DNA from: Streptomyces yatensis
Lineage (GTDB): Bacteria; Actinomycetota; Actinomycetes; Streptomycetales; Streptomycetaceae
DNA: 64,000 nt
Assembly: GCF_018069625.1 (NCBI RefSeq)
Contig: NZ_CP072941.1
Span: 8,184,001 to 8,248,000 of the forward strand
Direction of reading: 5' to 3'
Shown here piece after piece: positions 52,078 to 60,958 of this stretch; position 1 is the first letter of the stretch; the number at the start of each line of letters is the position of its first letter. The notes under the pieces are model-generated. The model saw only the letters and a list, made by a program, of their open reading frames with translations, was not told the DNA's origin and made no database searches. Both the position numbers and the translations under genes were made by a program.

Positions 52078-54074
52078 GCACGAAACCACCGGACTGGACC
52101 CCGACGACACAGGCTGTCGAAAACGCCCGGATCACCGACTTCACACGGTTCGCCTCACGGCACGCAGGACGTGACCTGAGCGGTGACTACCACAAGCTGT
52201 GGGCGTGGTCGGTTGACGACGTGAGCGGCTTCTGGGCCGTGGTGTGGGACTACTTCCGTCTGCCCGAGCGCCCAGCGAGACCCGCGCTGGCGACCGAGGC
52301 CATGCCGGGAAGCGTGTGGTTCCCCGGCAGCACGCTGAACTACACGGCCGAGGTGTTCCGCGACCGGACCGGCACCGACACCGCCGTCATCACGGTGACC
52401 GAGGACACCGGCCCGGTGGCCATCACCTGGCACCAACTGCGCCGCCAGGTCGCCTCACTCGCGCAGGCACTCACCGGACTTGGCGTGCGCATGGGTGACC
52501 GGGTGGTGGGATACCTCCCCAACGGGGTGCAGGCCATCACAGCCTTCCTCGCCACCGCCAGCCTGGGCGCGACCTGGGCGGTGTGCGGGCAGGACTACAC
52601 CGCGGCCGCGGCCGAAGCACGGTTCACACAACTCCAGCCGACCGTGCTGATCGCCGGGACCGGCTGCCTCCACGGCGGGAAGCACATCGACCGCTGCCCC
52701 GACGTACAAGCCCTGCGCGACGCACTGCCGACCCTGGCGGCGACCATCGTTGTAGGGGACGCGACACGGGTGCCCGACGCCCTTGAGTGGTCCGCGCTCA
52801 CCGAGCACGACGCCGACTTCGCACCCCGCCCCGTCCCGTTCGACCATCCGCTGTGGGTCGTGTTCTCCTCGGGCACGACCGGACGGCCGAAGGGCATCGT
52901 GCACGGGCACGGCGGGGTCGTGCTCGAGCAGCTCAAAAACCTGGGCCTGCAGCTTGGCCTGCGCGCCGGGGACCGCCTGCTGTGGCACACCACGCCGAGC
53001 TGGATGATGTGGAACGTCTTGGTCGCTGGTCTGCTGCTGGGTGCCACAGCCGTGTGTTACGAGGGCAGCCCGACGTATCCGGATACCGATGCGCTCTGGC
53101 AGCTCGCGGCCGGCCTGGAGGTGAAGGTCCTGGGTACCAGTCCCGGCTACCTGGCGGCGTGTCGCAAGGCTGGCGTGCGGATCACCGACCACTATCCGGC
53201 CTCGCTCGAGCGCCTGGGCGTCACCGGCTCGACGTTCCCCGGCGACCTGCAGCACTGGATCGCCGGCGAGCTCGGGCCCCGGACACAGGTGGTGTGTACC
53301 AGCGGCGGCACCGACGTGGTCACCGCGTTCGTCGGTGCCACCCCCACCACTCCGGTCTGGGCCGGGGAGCTGTCCGCCCCCTGCCTGGGCGTGTCCGTGG
53401 AAGCCTTCGGCCCGGACGGGAAGCCGGTGCGGGGCGAGGTGGGGGAACTGGTAGTACTCCGGCCAATGCCGTCGATGCCGCTCTTCTTCTGGGACGATCC
53501 GGACGGCTCTCGCTACCGCAACGCCTACTTCGACGTATACCCGGGAGTGTGGCGGCACGGCGACTGGATCACCATCACCGATCAGGGCTCGGTGATCATG
53601 CATGGCCGGTCCGACGCGACCCTGAACCGCCACGGCATACGCATGGGCAGCAGCGACATATACGGCCCGGTGGAGGAGCTCAAGGAGGTCGCAGAAGCTC
53701 TCGTCGTCGGGATCGAGCAGGACGGCGGCGACTACTGGATGCCGTTGTTCGTCACCACCACCGACGGCATCGACGTCGACGACGTGCTGCGCGAGAAGAT
53801 CCGCAACGCCATACGCCACGGAGCCTCCCCCCGCCACGTACCCGACGAGATCATCCAAGCCCCCGGTATCCCGCACACCCGCACCGGCAAGAAACTCGAA
53901 GTCCCCGTGAAACGTCTGCTGCGCGGAGACGCTCAGGACACCGTGGTCGACCCCGGCAGCGTCGACAGACCAGAACTGATCGACTGGTACGCACGGATCG
54001 GCGCCGCTCACCGTACGCGGCGTGGCACCGCTCTCGGTTCCGCTCCGTCCCGATCAGCGAACGGCAGACCCTAG
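52074..54074 (+). CDS. acetoacetyl-CoA synthetase-like acyl-CoA ligase
   Basis: The ATG at 52074 overlaps the lactonase stop (ATGA). The 666-aa protein has the ACS N-terminal DYHKLWAWSVDD, the AMP-binding P-loop FSSGTTGRPKGIVHGHGG, SGGTDVVTAF, GRSDATLNRHGIRMGSSDIY and the C-terminal catalytic Lys in RTGKKLEVPVK, all as in acetoacetyl-CoA synthetases. It activates a short oxo-acid with ATP and CoA. In this cluster the acid is presumably an end product of ring degradation, so acetoacetate itself is possible but not proven. Confidence 0.9.
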   Translation: MSTKPPDWTPTTQAVENARITDFTRFASRHAGRDLSGDYHKLWAWSVDDVSGFWAVVWDYFRLPERPARPALATEAMPGSVWFPGSTLNYTAEVFRDRTGTDTAVITVTEDTGPVAITWHQLRRQVASLAQALTGLGVRMGDRVVGYLPNGVQAITAFLATASLGATWAVCGQDYTAAAAEARFTQLQPTVLIAGTGCLHGGKHIDRCPDVQALRDALPTLAATIVVGDATRVPDALEWSALTEHDADFAPRPVPFDHPLWVVFSSGTTGRPKGIVHGHGGVVLEQLKNLGLQLGLRAGDRLLWHTTPSWMMWNVLVAGLLLGATAVCYEGSPTYPDTDALWQLAAGLEVKVLGTSPGYLAACRKAGVRITDHYPASLERLGVTGSTFPGDLQHWIAGELGPRTQVVCTSGGTDVVTAFVGATPTTPVWAGELSAPCLGVSVEAFGPDGKPVRGEVGELVVLRPMPSMPLFFWDDPDGSRYRNAYFDVYPGVWRHGDWITITDQGSVIMHGRSDATLNRHGIRMGSSDIYGPVEELKEVAEALVVGIEQDGGDYWMPLFVTTTDGIDVDDVLREKIRNAIRHGASPRHVPDEIIQAPGIPHTRTGKKLEVPVKRLLRGDAQDTVVDPGSVDRPELIDWYARIGAAHRTRRGTALGSAPSRSANGRP

Positions 54075-54204
54075 AGCATTGAACGCTGCCCCGGGCTGCC
54101 CGACGCCGAGGCCGGCAGCATCGTTCCTGATAGCGGGGCCAGTCTGTCCGAGACCTGCCTACCGCCTCCGATCACCGCACAAGGCACGACGAAGGAGCCC
54201 TGCC

Positions 54205-55167
54205 ATGACCTACATCGCCTTGGAAGAAGCTTTCATCATCCCGGAGTTGTTCTCGCGCCAACCCTCGTCGCCCCAGAAGATCCAGGTCAGCGACCAGTAC
54301 GTCAAGGACTGGGGACGACGCCTGGGTGACTTTGAGGAGCACCGTCTTCCCGACATGGACGCACACGGCATCGACATTCAGATCCTGTCGCTGAGCGTCC
54401 CCGGCATCCAAGCCGACACCGACGCCGGCGCCGCCGTCGACAACGCCCAGTTTGCCAACGACTTCCTCGCCCAGACCATCGCTCGCCACCCCACCCGCTT
54501 CAGGGGGTTCGCCGCCCTCCCCCTGCAGGACCCTGCCGCCGCCGTGGCCGAACTCCAGCGCTGCGTCGAGCAGCTCGGATTCAAAGGTGCCTTGGTCAAC
54601 GACCACACGCAGGGCCGATACTTGGACGATCCCGCATATGAGGAACTGTGGAGCGCGTTGGAAGAGCTCCGTGTGCCGTTGTATCTGCACCCCGGTTCGC
54701 TGCCCTGCGACGACTGGCACGTGATGCGCGGACGGCCCGAGATGTACGGGGCCAGCTGGAGCTGGCAGGCCGAAACCGGCGGCCACGCCATGCGGCTGAT
54801 CTACGCCGGAGTGTTCGACCGGCACCCCGCCGCAACCCTCATCCTCGGGCACCTCGGCGAGTTCCTGCCGTTCCAACTCTCCCGCATCGACTCGCGCTAC
54901 CGCTCGCTCCGGGTCGACGAACCGCTCCAGCGGATGCCGTCGGAGTACTTCGGGAGCAACATCCTGATCACCACGAGCGGGGTACTGGCCCCGGAGGCCG
55001 TACAAGCCGCCGTGCTGACCATCGGGGCCGACGCGGTCATGTTCGCGGTCGACTACCCGTACGAGGTTACGGCCGACGCGGTGGCCTCGATCGAGAAGGC
55101 TGACCTTCCATCCCAGGTGAAGGAGAAGGTTGCCCATCTGAACGCCCGACGTGTGCTGCGCATCTGA
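54205..55167 (+). CDS. amidohydrolase-2 aromatic acid decarboxylase (dihydroxybenzoate decarboxylase-like)
   Basis: The ATG at 54205 follows GAAGGAG. The 320-aa TIM barrel begins YIALEEAF, has GFKGALVNDHTQGRYLDD, LYLHPGS, RLIYAGVFDRHP, LILGHLGEFLPF and ends with FAVDYPYE. Glu, His and Asp ligands are those of the non-oxidative decarboxylases. The Ala two places after the Glu ligand (EEAF instead of EEHF) resembles fungal 2,3-dihydroxybenzoate decarboxylases more than gamma-resorcylate decarboxylase, as I recall those families. It probably removes CO2 from a hydroxybenzoate. It is separated from the ligase by 130 bp without overlap. Confidence 0.87.
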   Translation: MTYIALEEAFIIPELFSRQPSSPQKIQVSDQYVKDWGRRLGDFEEHRLPDMDAHGIDIQILSLSVPGIQADTDAGAAVDNAQFANDFLAQTIARHPTRFRGFAALPLQDPAAAVAELQRCVEQLGFKGALVNDHTQGRYLDDPAYEELWSALEELRVPLYLHPGSLPCDDWHVMRGRPEMYGASWSWQAETGGHAMRLIYAGVFDRHPAATLILGHLGEFLPFQLSRIDSRYRSLRVDEPLQRMPSEYFGSNILITTSGVLAPEAVQAAVLTIGADAVMFAVDYPYEVTADAVASIEKADLPSQVKEKVAHLNARRVLRI

Positions 55168-55356
55168 CCGCAGCGCCTCGTCGGCAAGGCCGCCCAGCTC
55201 GGGCAGGGGGTCTGGTCCGGAGAAGACGGCGTGGCGGGCGAGCCGCTCGGCAGCCGTGGGATGCTCGCCGAACAGGAGCGCCAGACCCCGCCGGTGCGAC
55301 TCCCTGTTCTGCCGCTTCGGCTGGGCATCGCACCTTCCCCGGCGCGTGATCAGATG

Positions 55357-56049
55357 TCAGATGGAGTCCGGGGCCAAGCCCGGGTCATCCCCGTACTGGG
55401 GCAGGAGGGCCGCGATCTCGGCTGCCGGGCGGGCTGTGTGCAGGCTGAGCAGGTCGGCGATCAGGTCGTCCAGGGGTGGCCAGGGAATGTTCCCGTGGTC
55501 GTTGTAGAGGCTGACCAGGCCGTGCAGCGCGGTCCAGAGCATGAGGCCGGCCTGCCACTGCTGCTCCGCCGAGGGCTGCCTGCGCTCTCCCTCGGCGGCG
55601 GCCGCCAGGGAGGTCACGACGGCCTCGAGCAGTTCGGCCCCGGCGCCGTGCGCTGATCCGGGGACAAGGTCGTCCGGCATCCGCCCGCCGAAGAGAGTGC
55701 GGTAATGGCCGGGCTGGCCGACTCCCCAGCGCACGTAGGCCGCGCACCGGGCGACGAGGTCGACCAGTGGATCCGGGGCTGACTCCGCGGCCTGGTCCAT
55801 CAAACGGGCCAGTTCCTCATAGCGCAGCCGCAGCACGTGCTGGATCAATGCGCTCAGGTCGGGGAAGTGGCTGTAAATGCTGGCAGGTGCCACCCCGACC
55901 TCACGCGCTACCTGCCGCAGCGTCAGCGTCTCCGGCTGATCAAGGGTGGACAGCAGCTTCGCCGCGGCGTCTACGAGCTGGGCCTTGAGGACCTGCCCCT
56001 GCCCGCGCGGATTGCGGCGACGGGGAGCGGAGCGCTCCTGAGACGACAT
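55357..56049 (-). CDS. TetR-family regulator
   Basis: The ATG at 56049 follows AGAAGGGGG; an upstream open extension runs through the promoter and is rejected. The 230-aa protein has the HTH QLVDAAAKLLSTLDQPETLTLRQVAREVGVAPASIYSHFPDLSALI and a TetR_C-type ligand domain with WGVGQPGHYRTLFGG. It is divergent from a small NAD(P)-binding protein gene. The shared intergenic region contains repeated CAAC-N-GTTG sites overlapping a good promoter, so it is most likely a local repressor. Confidence 0.92.
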   Translation of the reverse strand: MSSQERSAPRRRNPRGQGQVLKAQLVDAAAKLLSTLDQPETLTLRQVAREVGVAPASIYSHFPDLSALIQHVLRLRYEELARLMDQAAESAPDPLVDLVARCAAYVRWGVGQPGHYRTLFGGRMPDDLVPGSAHGAGAELLEAVVTSLAAAAEGERRQPSAEQQWQAGLMLWTALHGLVSLYNDHGNIPWPPLDDLIADLLSLHTARPAAEIAALLPQYGDDPGLAPDSI

Positions 56050-56073
56050 CTTCGCCCCCTTCTGACCAGTGCG

Positions 56074-56096
56074 AACAGTTGAGCAACAGATGTTCA
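56074..56096. promoter_or_regulatory. third inverted-repeat element near the TetR start
   Basis: GAACAGTTGAGCAACAGATGTTC has GAACA/TGTTC arms and internal GTTG/CAAC words related to the two operators at 56129-56165. It lies just upstream of the TetR gene, a likely autoregulatory site. Confidence 0.5.
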
Positions 56097-56117
56097 CCGT
56101 ACAGGCAGCGCACGCCC

Positions 56118-56165
56118 TTGACATCACTAACCAACGGTTGTTTACTGAAGTAACCAACAGTTGTT
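56118..56165 (+). promoter_or_regulatory. promoter with two TetR operators
   Basis: TTGACA (56118-56123), a 17-bp spacer and TTTACT (56141-56146) form a strong vegetative-type promoter towards the NAD(P)-binding gene. AACCAACGGTTGTT (56129-56142) lies in the spacer and -10 region, and AACCAACAGTTGTT (56152-56165) lies over the start point, 23 bp centre to centre. Repressor binding would occlude polymerase. Confidence 0.8.
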
Positions 56166-56179
56166 CAGTTAGAGGATGA

Positions 56180-56800
56180 ATGATCATGCGCATAGCCGTA
56201 CTCGGAGCGTCAGGGCGGACCGGCAGCGCGCTCGTCGATAAAGCGCTGGAACGGGGACACGAGGTCGTGGCCCTGGTTCGCACGCCGGCCAAGGTCACCG
56301 TGCCCGCGTCGCGGCAGGTCGAGGTCCGGAAGGCGGATGTCACCGACCCGCAGAGCTTCCCCGACCTGACCGACGTCGACGTGACCGTCTCTGCCATCGG
56401 TATCGGTAAGGGTGACGGCCCGGGCGCACTGGTCGCCGGGGCCAGGGTGCTCGCGTCGGCGAACTCTCGTGCGACGGTATGGCTCGGCGCACTGGGCTCG
56501 GGCGTGTCGAGTCGATCGGGTGGGCTGATCTATGCGGGGGTGATGCGGATGTTCGTCGGCTCGGAGCTGGCCGAGAAGGTCGAGGCCGACCGGATCGCCC
56601 TGGATGCCGGCGCTACGGTGTTCCACGCCCCGGACGTCACCGATGGCCCTCTCAGCCCTACCCGCCACATCGTGCCACTGGCGGACCTGCGGCGTCCGCT
56701 GCTGCCGCCCCGAATCTCCCGGGCCACGCTGGCCTCCTTGTTGCTGGACGAGGCGGAGACGGGCCGGCACGGTACCGGAATCGTCGTACCCCTGAGTTAG
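56180..56800 (+). CDS. NAD(P)-binding (atypical SDR, NmrA/YwnB-like) protein
   Basis: The 206-aa protein starts at ATG 56180 or 56186 behind AGAGG. The N-terminal RIAVLGASGRTGSALVDKALERGHEVVALVR is a G-x-x-G-x-x-G Rossmann motif with an Arg favouring NADPH. ADVTDPQSF and VSAIGIG follow. There is no YxxxK pair, so it may reduce quinone- or flavin-type substrates or act as a redox sensor. Its promoter carries operators for the divergent TetR protein, so expression is induced by that regulator's ligand. A hairpin follows the stop. Confidence 0.85.
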   Translation: MIMRIAVLGASGRTGSALVDKALERGHEVVALVRTPAKVTVPASRQVEVRKADVTDPQSFPDLTDVDVTVSAIGIGKGDGPGALVAGARVLASANSRATVWLGALGSGVSSRSGGLIYAGVMRMFVGSELAEKVEADRIALDAGATVFHAPDVTDGPLSPTRHIVPLADLRRPLLPPRISRATLASLLLDEAETGRHGTGIVVPLS

Positions 56801-56818
56801 TCATCGGTTGACGCGACA

Positions 56819-56839
56819 GCCCCCGTTGTCCACGGGGGC
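56819..56839 (+). terminator. short GC hairpin after the NAD(P)-binding gene
   Basis: GCCCCCGT and ACGGGGGC form a perfect 8-bp stem with a 5-nt loop, 19 bp past the stop. Confidence 0.65.
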
Positions 56840-57032
56840 GGGAGTGAACCGCCATCGGCAACCGCGATCGCGGTTGTGCAGACGGCCATGCCCGGCACCG
56901 ACGCGTGACAGGGGGCTGCCCCTCATCGGGCAGGCCGAGGTCAACGAGCACCGGCCGTCGCGGTAGCCCGAACAAAATCGCCTGGGCGAATCAGGCATCG
57001 CCTGGTGCGAGTAACTACATCGGAAGGTCATC

Positions 57033-57785
57033 ATGGGCAACTTCTCAGGAAAAATCGGACTCGTGACGGGTGCTGGAAGCGGAATCGGCCGCGCGACGGC
57101 GATCGAGCTGGCCCGGCAGGGTGCCACTGTCACCGTCACCGACATCAACGAGGCCACAGCCGTCGAGACCACCGAAACGATCAGGAAGGACGGCGGAGAG
57201 GCACTTGCACTCAGCGTCGACATCGCCGACGAGGACGCGGTGCGGACGGCCGTCGAACGCACGGTCGAGACGTACGGCGGCCTCGACTTCGCCGTGAACA
57301 ACGCCGGCCTGGACTCACACCACCGGCAGCTCGACCAGATGCCCCTGGAGGAGTTCGAGCGCGTGACCCACGTCAACCTGGGTGGGACCTTCCTCTGCAT
57401 GAAGTACGAGCTACCCGCTCTGCGGAGCCGCGGCGGCGGCGCGATCGTCAACGTCGCCTCCAACGGCGGCCTGTACGCGATCCCGACCGCCCCCGCCTAC
57501 GTGGCAGCCAAGCACGGCATCGTCGGGCTCACCAAGGTAGCCGCCGTGGACTACGCGCCGCACAACATCCGCGTCAACGCCGTCTGCCCCGGCCCGACCC
57601 GTACACCCGGCTTCGAAAGGGTGGCGGCCGGAACCGACTTGATCGCGATGCAGGAGGCGATCACCCCACTCGGCCGGATGGCCACATCGGAAGAGGCCGC
57701 CGCAGCCGCAATCTGGCTCTGCTCGGACGCCGCGTCCTACATCACCGGGATCGCCCTGTCGGTCGACGGCGGACGGCGGGCATGA
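57033..57785 (+). CDS. short-chain dehydrogenase (FabG/glucose dehydrogenase-like)
   Basis: The ATG follows GGAAGG. The 250-aa classical SDR has TGAGSGIG, an Asp in VTDINEATA that favours NAD(H), NNAG in AVNNAGLD, a Ser in VASNGG and the catalytic YVAAKHG, with the C-terminal ITGIALSVDGG. The Ser is displaced in an Asn-Gly-Gly loop, but Tyr and Lys are intact. It lies ~230 bp behind the NAD(P)-binding gene with a terminator between, so it is probably transcribed separately. Substrate unknown. Confidence 0.9.
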   Translation: MGNFSGKIGLVTGAGSGIGRATAIELARQGATVTVTDINEATAVETTETIRKDGGEALALSVDIADEDAVRTAVERTVETYGGLDFAVNNAGLDSHHRQLDQMPLEEFERVTHVNLGGTFLCMKYELPALRSRGGGAIVNVASNGGLYAIPTAPAYVAAKHGIVGLTKVAAVDYAPHNIRVNAVCPGPTRTPGFERVAAGTDLIAMQEAITPLGRMATSEEAAAAAIWLCSDAASYITGIALSVDGGRRA

Positions 57786-57953
57786 GGTCATCGCGGTCGA
57801 GGAGTACACGGCCGCCGAAGCCCTCAGCCTGCCCCGGCCTCGGAACATCCGCGCCACACAAGGACGGAGTCGCCCTCAGCGACCCGACGACGGCTCATGA
57901 ACGATCGAGGCTGACGCTTGTCACAGCATTCCTTGATCATTAGGGGTGTGTCG

Positions 57954-58100
57954 ATGGCGAGGCGGGGGCGTCATCGCAGGCTGGAGTTCGAGGTGGAGTA
58001 CTGGCGCCTGCCGGCAGCCGGGGTGGGCACCGTGGACGCCTGCAAGCAGCTCGGGTTCGGGCAGAAGACCGGGCACCGGTGGCGGACACGGAACGGAGGT
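57954..58100 (+). pseudogene. IS30-like transposase N-terminal fragment
   Basis: MARRGRHRRLEFEVEYWRLPAAG then VDACKQLGFGQKTGHRWRTRNGG resembles the HTH start of IS30-type transposases. Similarity ends after ~50 residues and no catalytic domain follows. Confidence 0.55.
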
Positions 58101-58147
58101 CTCCAGCGGGCGTCCAGCTCGCGGCAGAAGAAGTCGATGCGTGCGCC

Positions 58148-58249
58148 ATGGCCGCGATCAGCGCCGTGGGAGCTGCCAACAGGGCTGTGAACCTGGCGGA
58201 GACGCTGGGAATCGACAAGCTCTTCCGGATCGGCAAGGACGAGGAGTGA
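58148..58249 (+). pseudogene. orphan C-terminal coding fragment
   Basis: A short frame MAAISAVGAANRAVNLAETLGIDKLF ending GKDEE and TGA has good coding composition but no family I recognise. It is joined directly to the IS30 fragment, so it looks like the tail of a gene cut by insertion or deletion. Confidence 0.35.
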
Positions 58250-58354
58250 TCTCCGAGTGCCCTCCTCGCCGGGCCGCACGAGTCACCGGGCGTCCTCCGT
58301 TTGTGGCGGCTCGTCTCCGCGAACGCCGATCTCGAACCAGGTGGTTTTACTTGA

Positions 58355-58850
58355 GTTCCGCTGGGGTGCTGGGTTGATGCCGGCCTCCTTCAGGACTTCC
58401 CAGATGGCGGACGCGCCCACCTTCACTCCCGGCACGAGCAGTTCGCCCTACAGGCGCCGGTACCCCCAGCTCGGCTTCTCCTTCGCCAGGCGCAGCACCA
58501 GGATGCGGATGGAGCGCACGGTGCGCGGTCGTCCTGGGCGTTTGGGGCGGCAGAAGGCGGCATGGCGGCGTTTGACGAGGTTGCGGTGCCAACGCAGGAC
58601 TGTGTCGGGGCGTACGAGCAGCCGTAATCGTCGCAAGACGTGCAGTGGCAGCCGGTGCAGCAGCGCAGCCAGGGATGCCCGATCGCTGGGCGCGAACCGG
58701 CTCTTGTCCCTGCCGAGTTGACGTTCCAGCACGGTGATCTGGTGGCGCAGGGCGAGGATCTCCGCGTCCTTGTCCCGGTCGGTCATCGGCAGCAGGCGCA
58801 GCATTGCGAACGCGTTCGTCACTACCTAGGTAAGCCAGTCGCAGCAGCAC
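58355..58850 (-). pseudogene. truncated, stop-containing copy of the rve element at 38.9 kb
   Basis: DRDKDAEILALRHQITVLERQLG, LLVRPDTVLRWHRNLVKRRHA, RPRTVRSIRILVLRLAKEKPSWGYRRL, a TAG where the intact copy has His, then GELLVPGVKVGAS. The catalytic core is missing. The right-end repeat is decayed (CATGACGCCT near 58860). It is clearly homologous and co-oriented with the intact element. Confidence 0.82.
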
Positions 58851-58862
58851 GACCGATCATCA

Positions 58863-59204
58863 TGACGCCTGGCCCACCGACTAGCTATGAGGGGCCGAGA
58901 CCGTTGCCTCACCGCGGAATCTTTTCCGCGTTCTCGTCGGAGCGGGGGGCGTGCCTGTTGAGTCGGCACGGAGCGTGGTGCCGGTGTTGCCACCGGTCCA
59001 TTCCTCCGTGCCGCTCGCCGAACGCGGCGTACCCGTCTCCGAGTACCGGGCTCTCCACGGACTCTGCCGTTCGCGCGGGGTTGGGGTGGGTCCACGGGTC
59101 GGAGGTCGTGTTGCCTCTGTAGCGGTAGCGGGTGACCGTCACCGCTTGGAGGTCGAATAGTTCGATCCCGTCTGCCGAGGGCTTTTGCCACCGTCCGGTG
59201 TGGT
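58863..59204. other. spacer without a supportable gene
   Basis: An open minus-strand frame continues from the AraC relic, but its residues match no family I know and it lacks the expected second HTH. It is probably rearranged DNA. Confidence 0.35.
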
Positions 59205-59529
59205 CGGTGGTCAGGTTCACCAAGGCGTGGTGGATACGCAAAGTGGTGCGCCAGCGGTGAAAACTCATGCTCAGCTCGGTGTGGAACAGCCGGCTCAGGG
59301 TGCGCTCGCTGGCCCCCACCGCGCGGCCCAGCTCGGCCGGCGTGGCAGGTCGGGTGGGATCCTCGCGCAACAGGTCCGTGGCCGCGCGCAGCCGGTCGTC
59401 GCTGGCTTCCTGCAGGTGCAGGGACGATTCCGCCGCGTCGACGAGCTCGTCCACGATGACGGCCAGCAGGCGCCGGTGTGCGCCGGGACGCCGTTCCGGC
59501 ACGTCGGTGAGAGCCAGACAGCAGGACAA
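59205..59529 (-). pseudogene. AraC-family regulator relic
   Basis: RLRAATDLLREDPTRPATPAELGRAVGASERTLSRLFHTELSMSFHRWRTTLRIHHALVNLTT is a good first AraC HTH plus linker helix. The second HTH that should follow is replaced by unrelated residues, and the ligand-binding N-terminus is absent. It is most likely non-functional. Confidence 0.7.
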
Positions 59530-59661
59530 GCCAGGCGAAGATCCGTGTGGAGATCAGGCAGAGCAGTCGCACGAACCTAAGGACTCACGGTGTCGTATCG
59601 GTGCAGGGGAGCGTCGTCCCAGGTCAGGGGCTGCGCAGCCCTTCTGAAGCGGTACGGGACC

Positions 59662-59840
59662 CTAGTGCTCTGGCCGCAAAGGCAGGTCGACGGCGGCGAA
59701 GTTCCGGTCGCCCAGCAGCGTCCCGGCACGCAGATCGCCCGCCAGCCGTCCGGCGTACTCCAGCTCGGCGGTAGCGGCCGAGCCGAACACCGCCCCGATC
59801 ACCGCCCGGGTCCCGCAGGCCACCAGCGCCGCCAGCCGGA
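59662..59840 (-). pseudogene. IS4-type DDE transposase fragment
   Basis: About 55 residues (LVACGTRAVIGAVFG, ATAELEYAGRLAGDLRAGTLLGDRNFAAV) match the part around the second catalytic Asp of IS4-like transposases of actinomycetes. Nothing on either side continues the domain. Confidence 0.6.
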
Positions 59841-59845
59841 CCTGC

Positions 59846-59997
59846 GGATCGCCCTGCGGCACTTCGCCGTGCAGACCGCGATGATCGGCTTCGCGGCGGT
59901 CCTCTCCTGCGGCGCCGTTGTGTCGGTCGCCGTCGCGTTGCGCGACCGCGCACCCGGTCCCGGCGCGCTCTCGGCGCAGTCCGCTCGCCCCTCCTGA
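59846..59997 (+). pseudogene. C-terminal fragment of an MFS drug transporter
   Basis: HFAVQTAMIGFAAVLSCGAVV then VAVALRDRAPG before TGA is a last transmembrane helix and tail typical of 14-helix DHA2 exporters. The rest of the gene is gone. Confidence 0.5.
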
Positions 59998-60099
59998 CCT
60001 CCCTGCGGCGTATGCGACACCGGTTGGCTGGGAGGCGCGGACCTGGGCACTCGGTGAGGGTACGCGTGACACGGATCCGCGGCAGACGGGAGGCACGAG

Positions 60100-60945
60100 A
60101 TGCCTGCGGAATCGGCCAGAACGATCGCACTCCCCTCCGGTGAGGAGATCGCGGCGCTCGGGCAGGGCACCTGGTACCTGGGCGAGGATCCGGCCCGGCG
60201 TGAACAGGAGATCGCCGCGCTGCGGCTGGGCGTGGACCTGGGCATGACCGTCGTGGACACGGCGGAGATGTACGGCGACGGCGCAGCCGAGGAGCTCGTC
60301 GGGGAGGCCCTCCGGGGACGCCGGGAGGAGGTCTTCCTGGTCAGCAAGGTGCTGCCCGGCCACGCCGATCGGAAGGGCACCGTCGCCGCCTGCGAGGGCA
60401 GCCTGCGGCGGCTCCGTGCGGAACGGCTGGACCTCTACCTGCTGCACTGGCGGGGACGGTGGCCACTCGAGGAGACCCTTGCGGGGTTCACCGACCTGAT
60501 GGAGGCGGAGAAGATCCGTTACTGGGGCGTGAGCAATCTGGACGTCGCCGACATGGTCGAGCTCACCGCCCTCCCCGGCGGCGACGCCGTGGCCGTCGAC
60601 CAGGTGCTGTACAACCTCTCCCGGCGCGGCATCGAGTGGGATCTGCTCCCCTGGTGCCGCGAGGCCGGGGTGACGGCCATGGCCTACTCCCCGATCGAGC
60701 AGGGACGGCTGCTGAAGGTCGAGGCTCTGGGTGCCGTGGCCCGGGCCCTCGGAGCCACGCCGACCCAGGTGGCACTCGCCTGGGTGCTGGAACAGGGGGT
60801 GGCCGCGATCCCGCGTTCCGGATCACCCGACCACGTTCGGGAGAACCGCGGCGCGGCGGACCTCCACCTTCCTGCCGAGGCGCTCGACGCCCTCGACGAG
60901 GCGTTCCCGCCGCCCAGCGGGCCCACGCCCCTGGAGATGCTCTGA
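60100..60945 (+). CDS. aldo/keto reductase
   Basis: The ATG follows GGGAGG. The 281-aa TIM-barrel enzyme has the AKR tetrad: Asp and Tyr in VVDTAEMYGDG, Lys in FLVSKVLPGH and His in YLLHWRG. It also has the NADPH-binding MAYSPIEQG and AIPRSGSPDHVREN. It reduces aldehydes or ketones with NADPH; the DkgA/YeaE-type substrate is open. Fourteen bases separate it from the FMN reductase gene, so the two are probably co-transcribed. Confidence 0.92.
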   Translation: MPAESARTIALPSGEEIAALGQGTWYLGEDPARREQEIAALRLGVDLGMTVVDTAEMYGDGAAEELVGEALRGRREEVFLVSKVLPGHADRKGTVAACEGSLRRLRAERLDLYLLHWRGRWPLEETLAGFTDLMEAEKIRYWGVSNLDVADMVELTALPGGDAVAVDQVLYNLSRRGIEWDLLPWCREAGVTAMAYSPIEQGRLLKVEALGAVARALGATPTQVALAWVLEQGVAAIPRSGSPDHVRENRGAADLHLPAEALDALDEAFPPPSGPTPLEML

Positions 60946-60958
60946 AGGAGTTGACAGG

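Noticed and set aside
55168..55350. possible gene tail between the decarboxylase and TetR genes
   Set aside because: A minus-strand reading HRRGLALLFGEHPTAAERLARHAVF looks protein-like but lacks start, stop context and a nameable family; too short to support.
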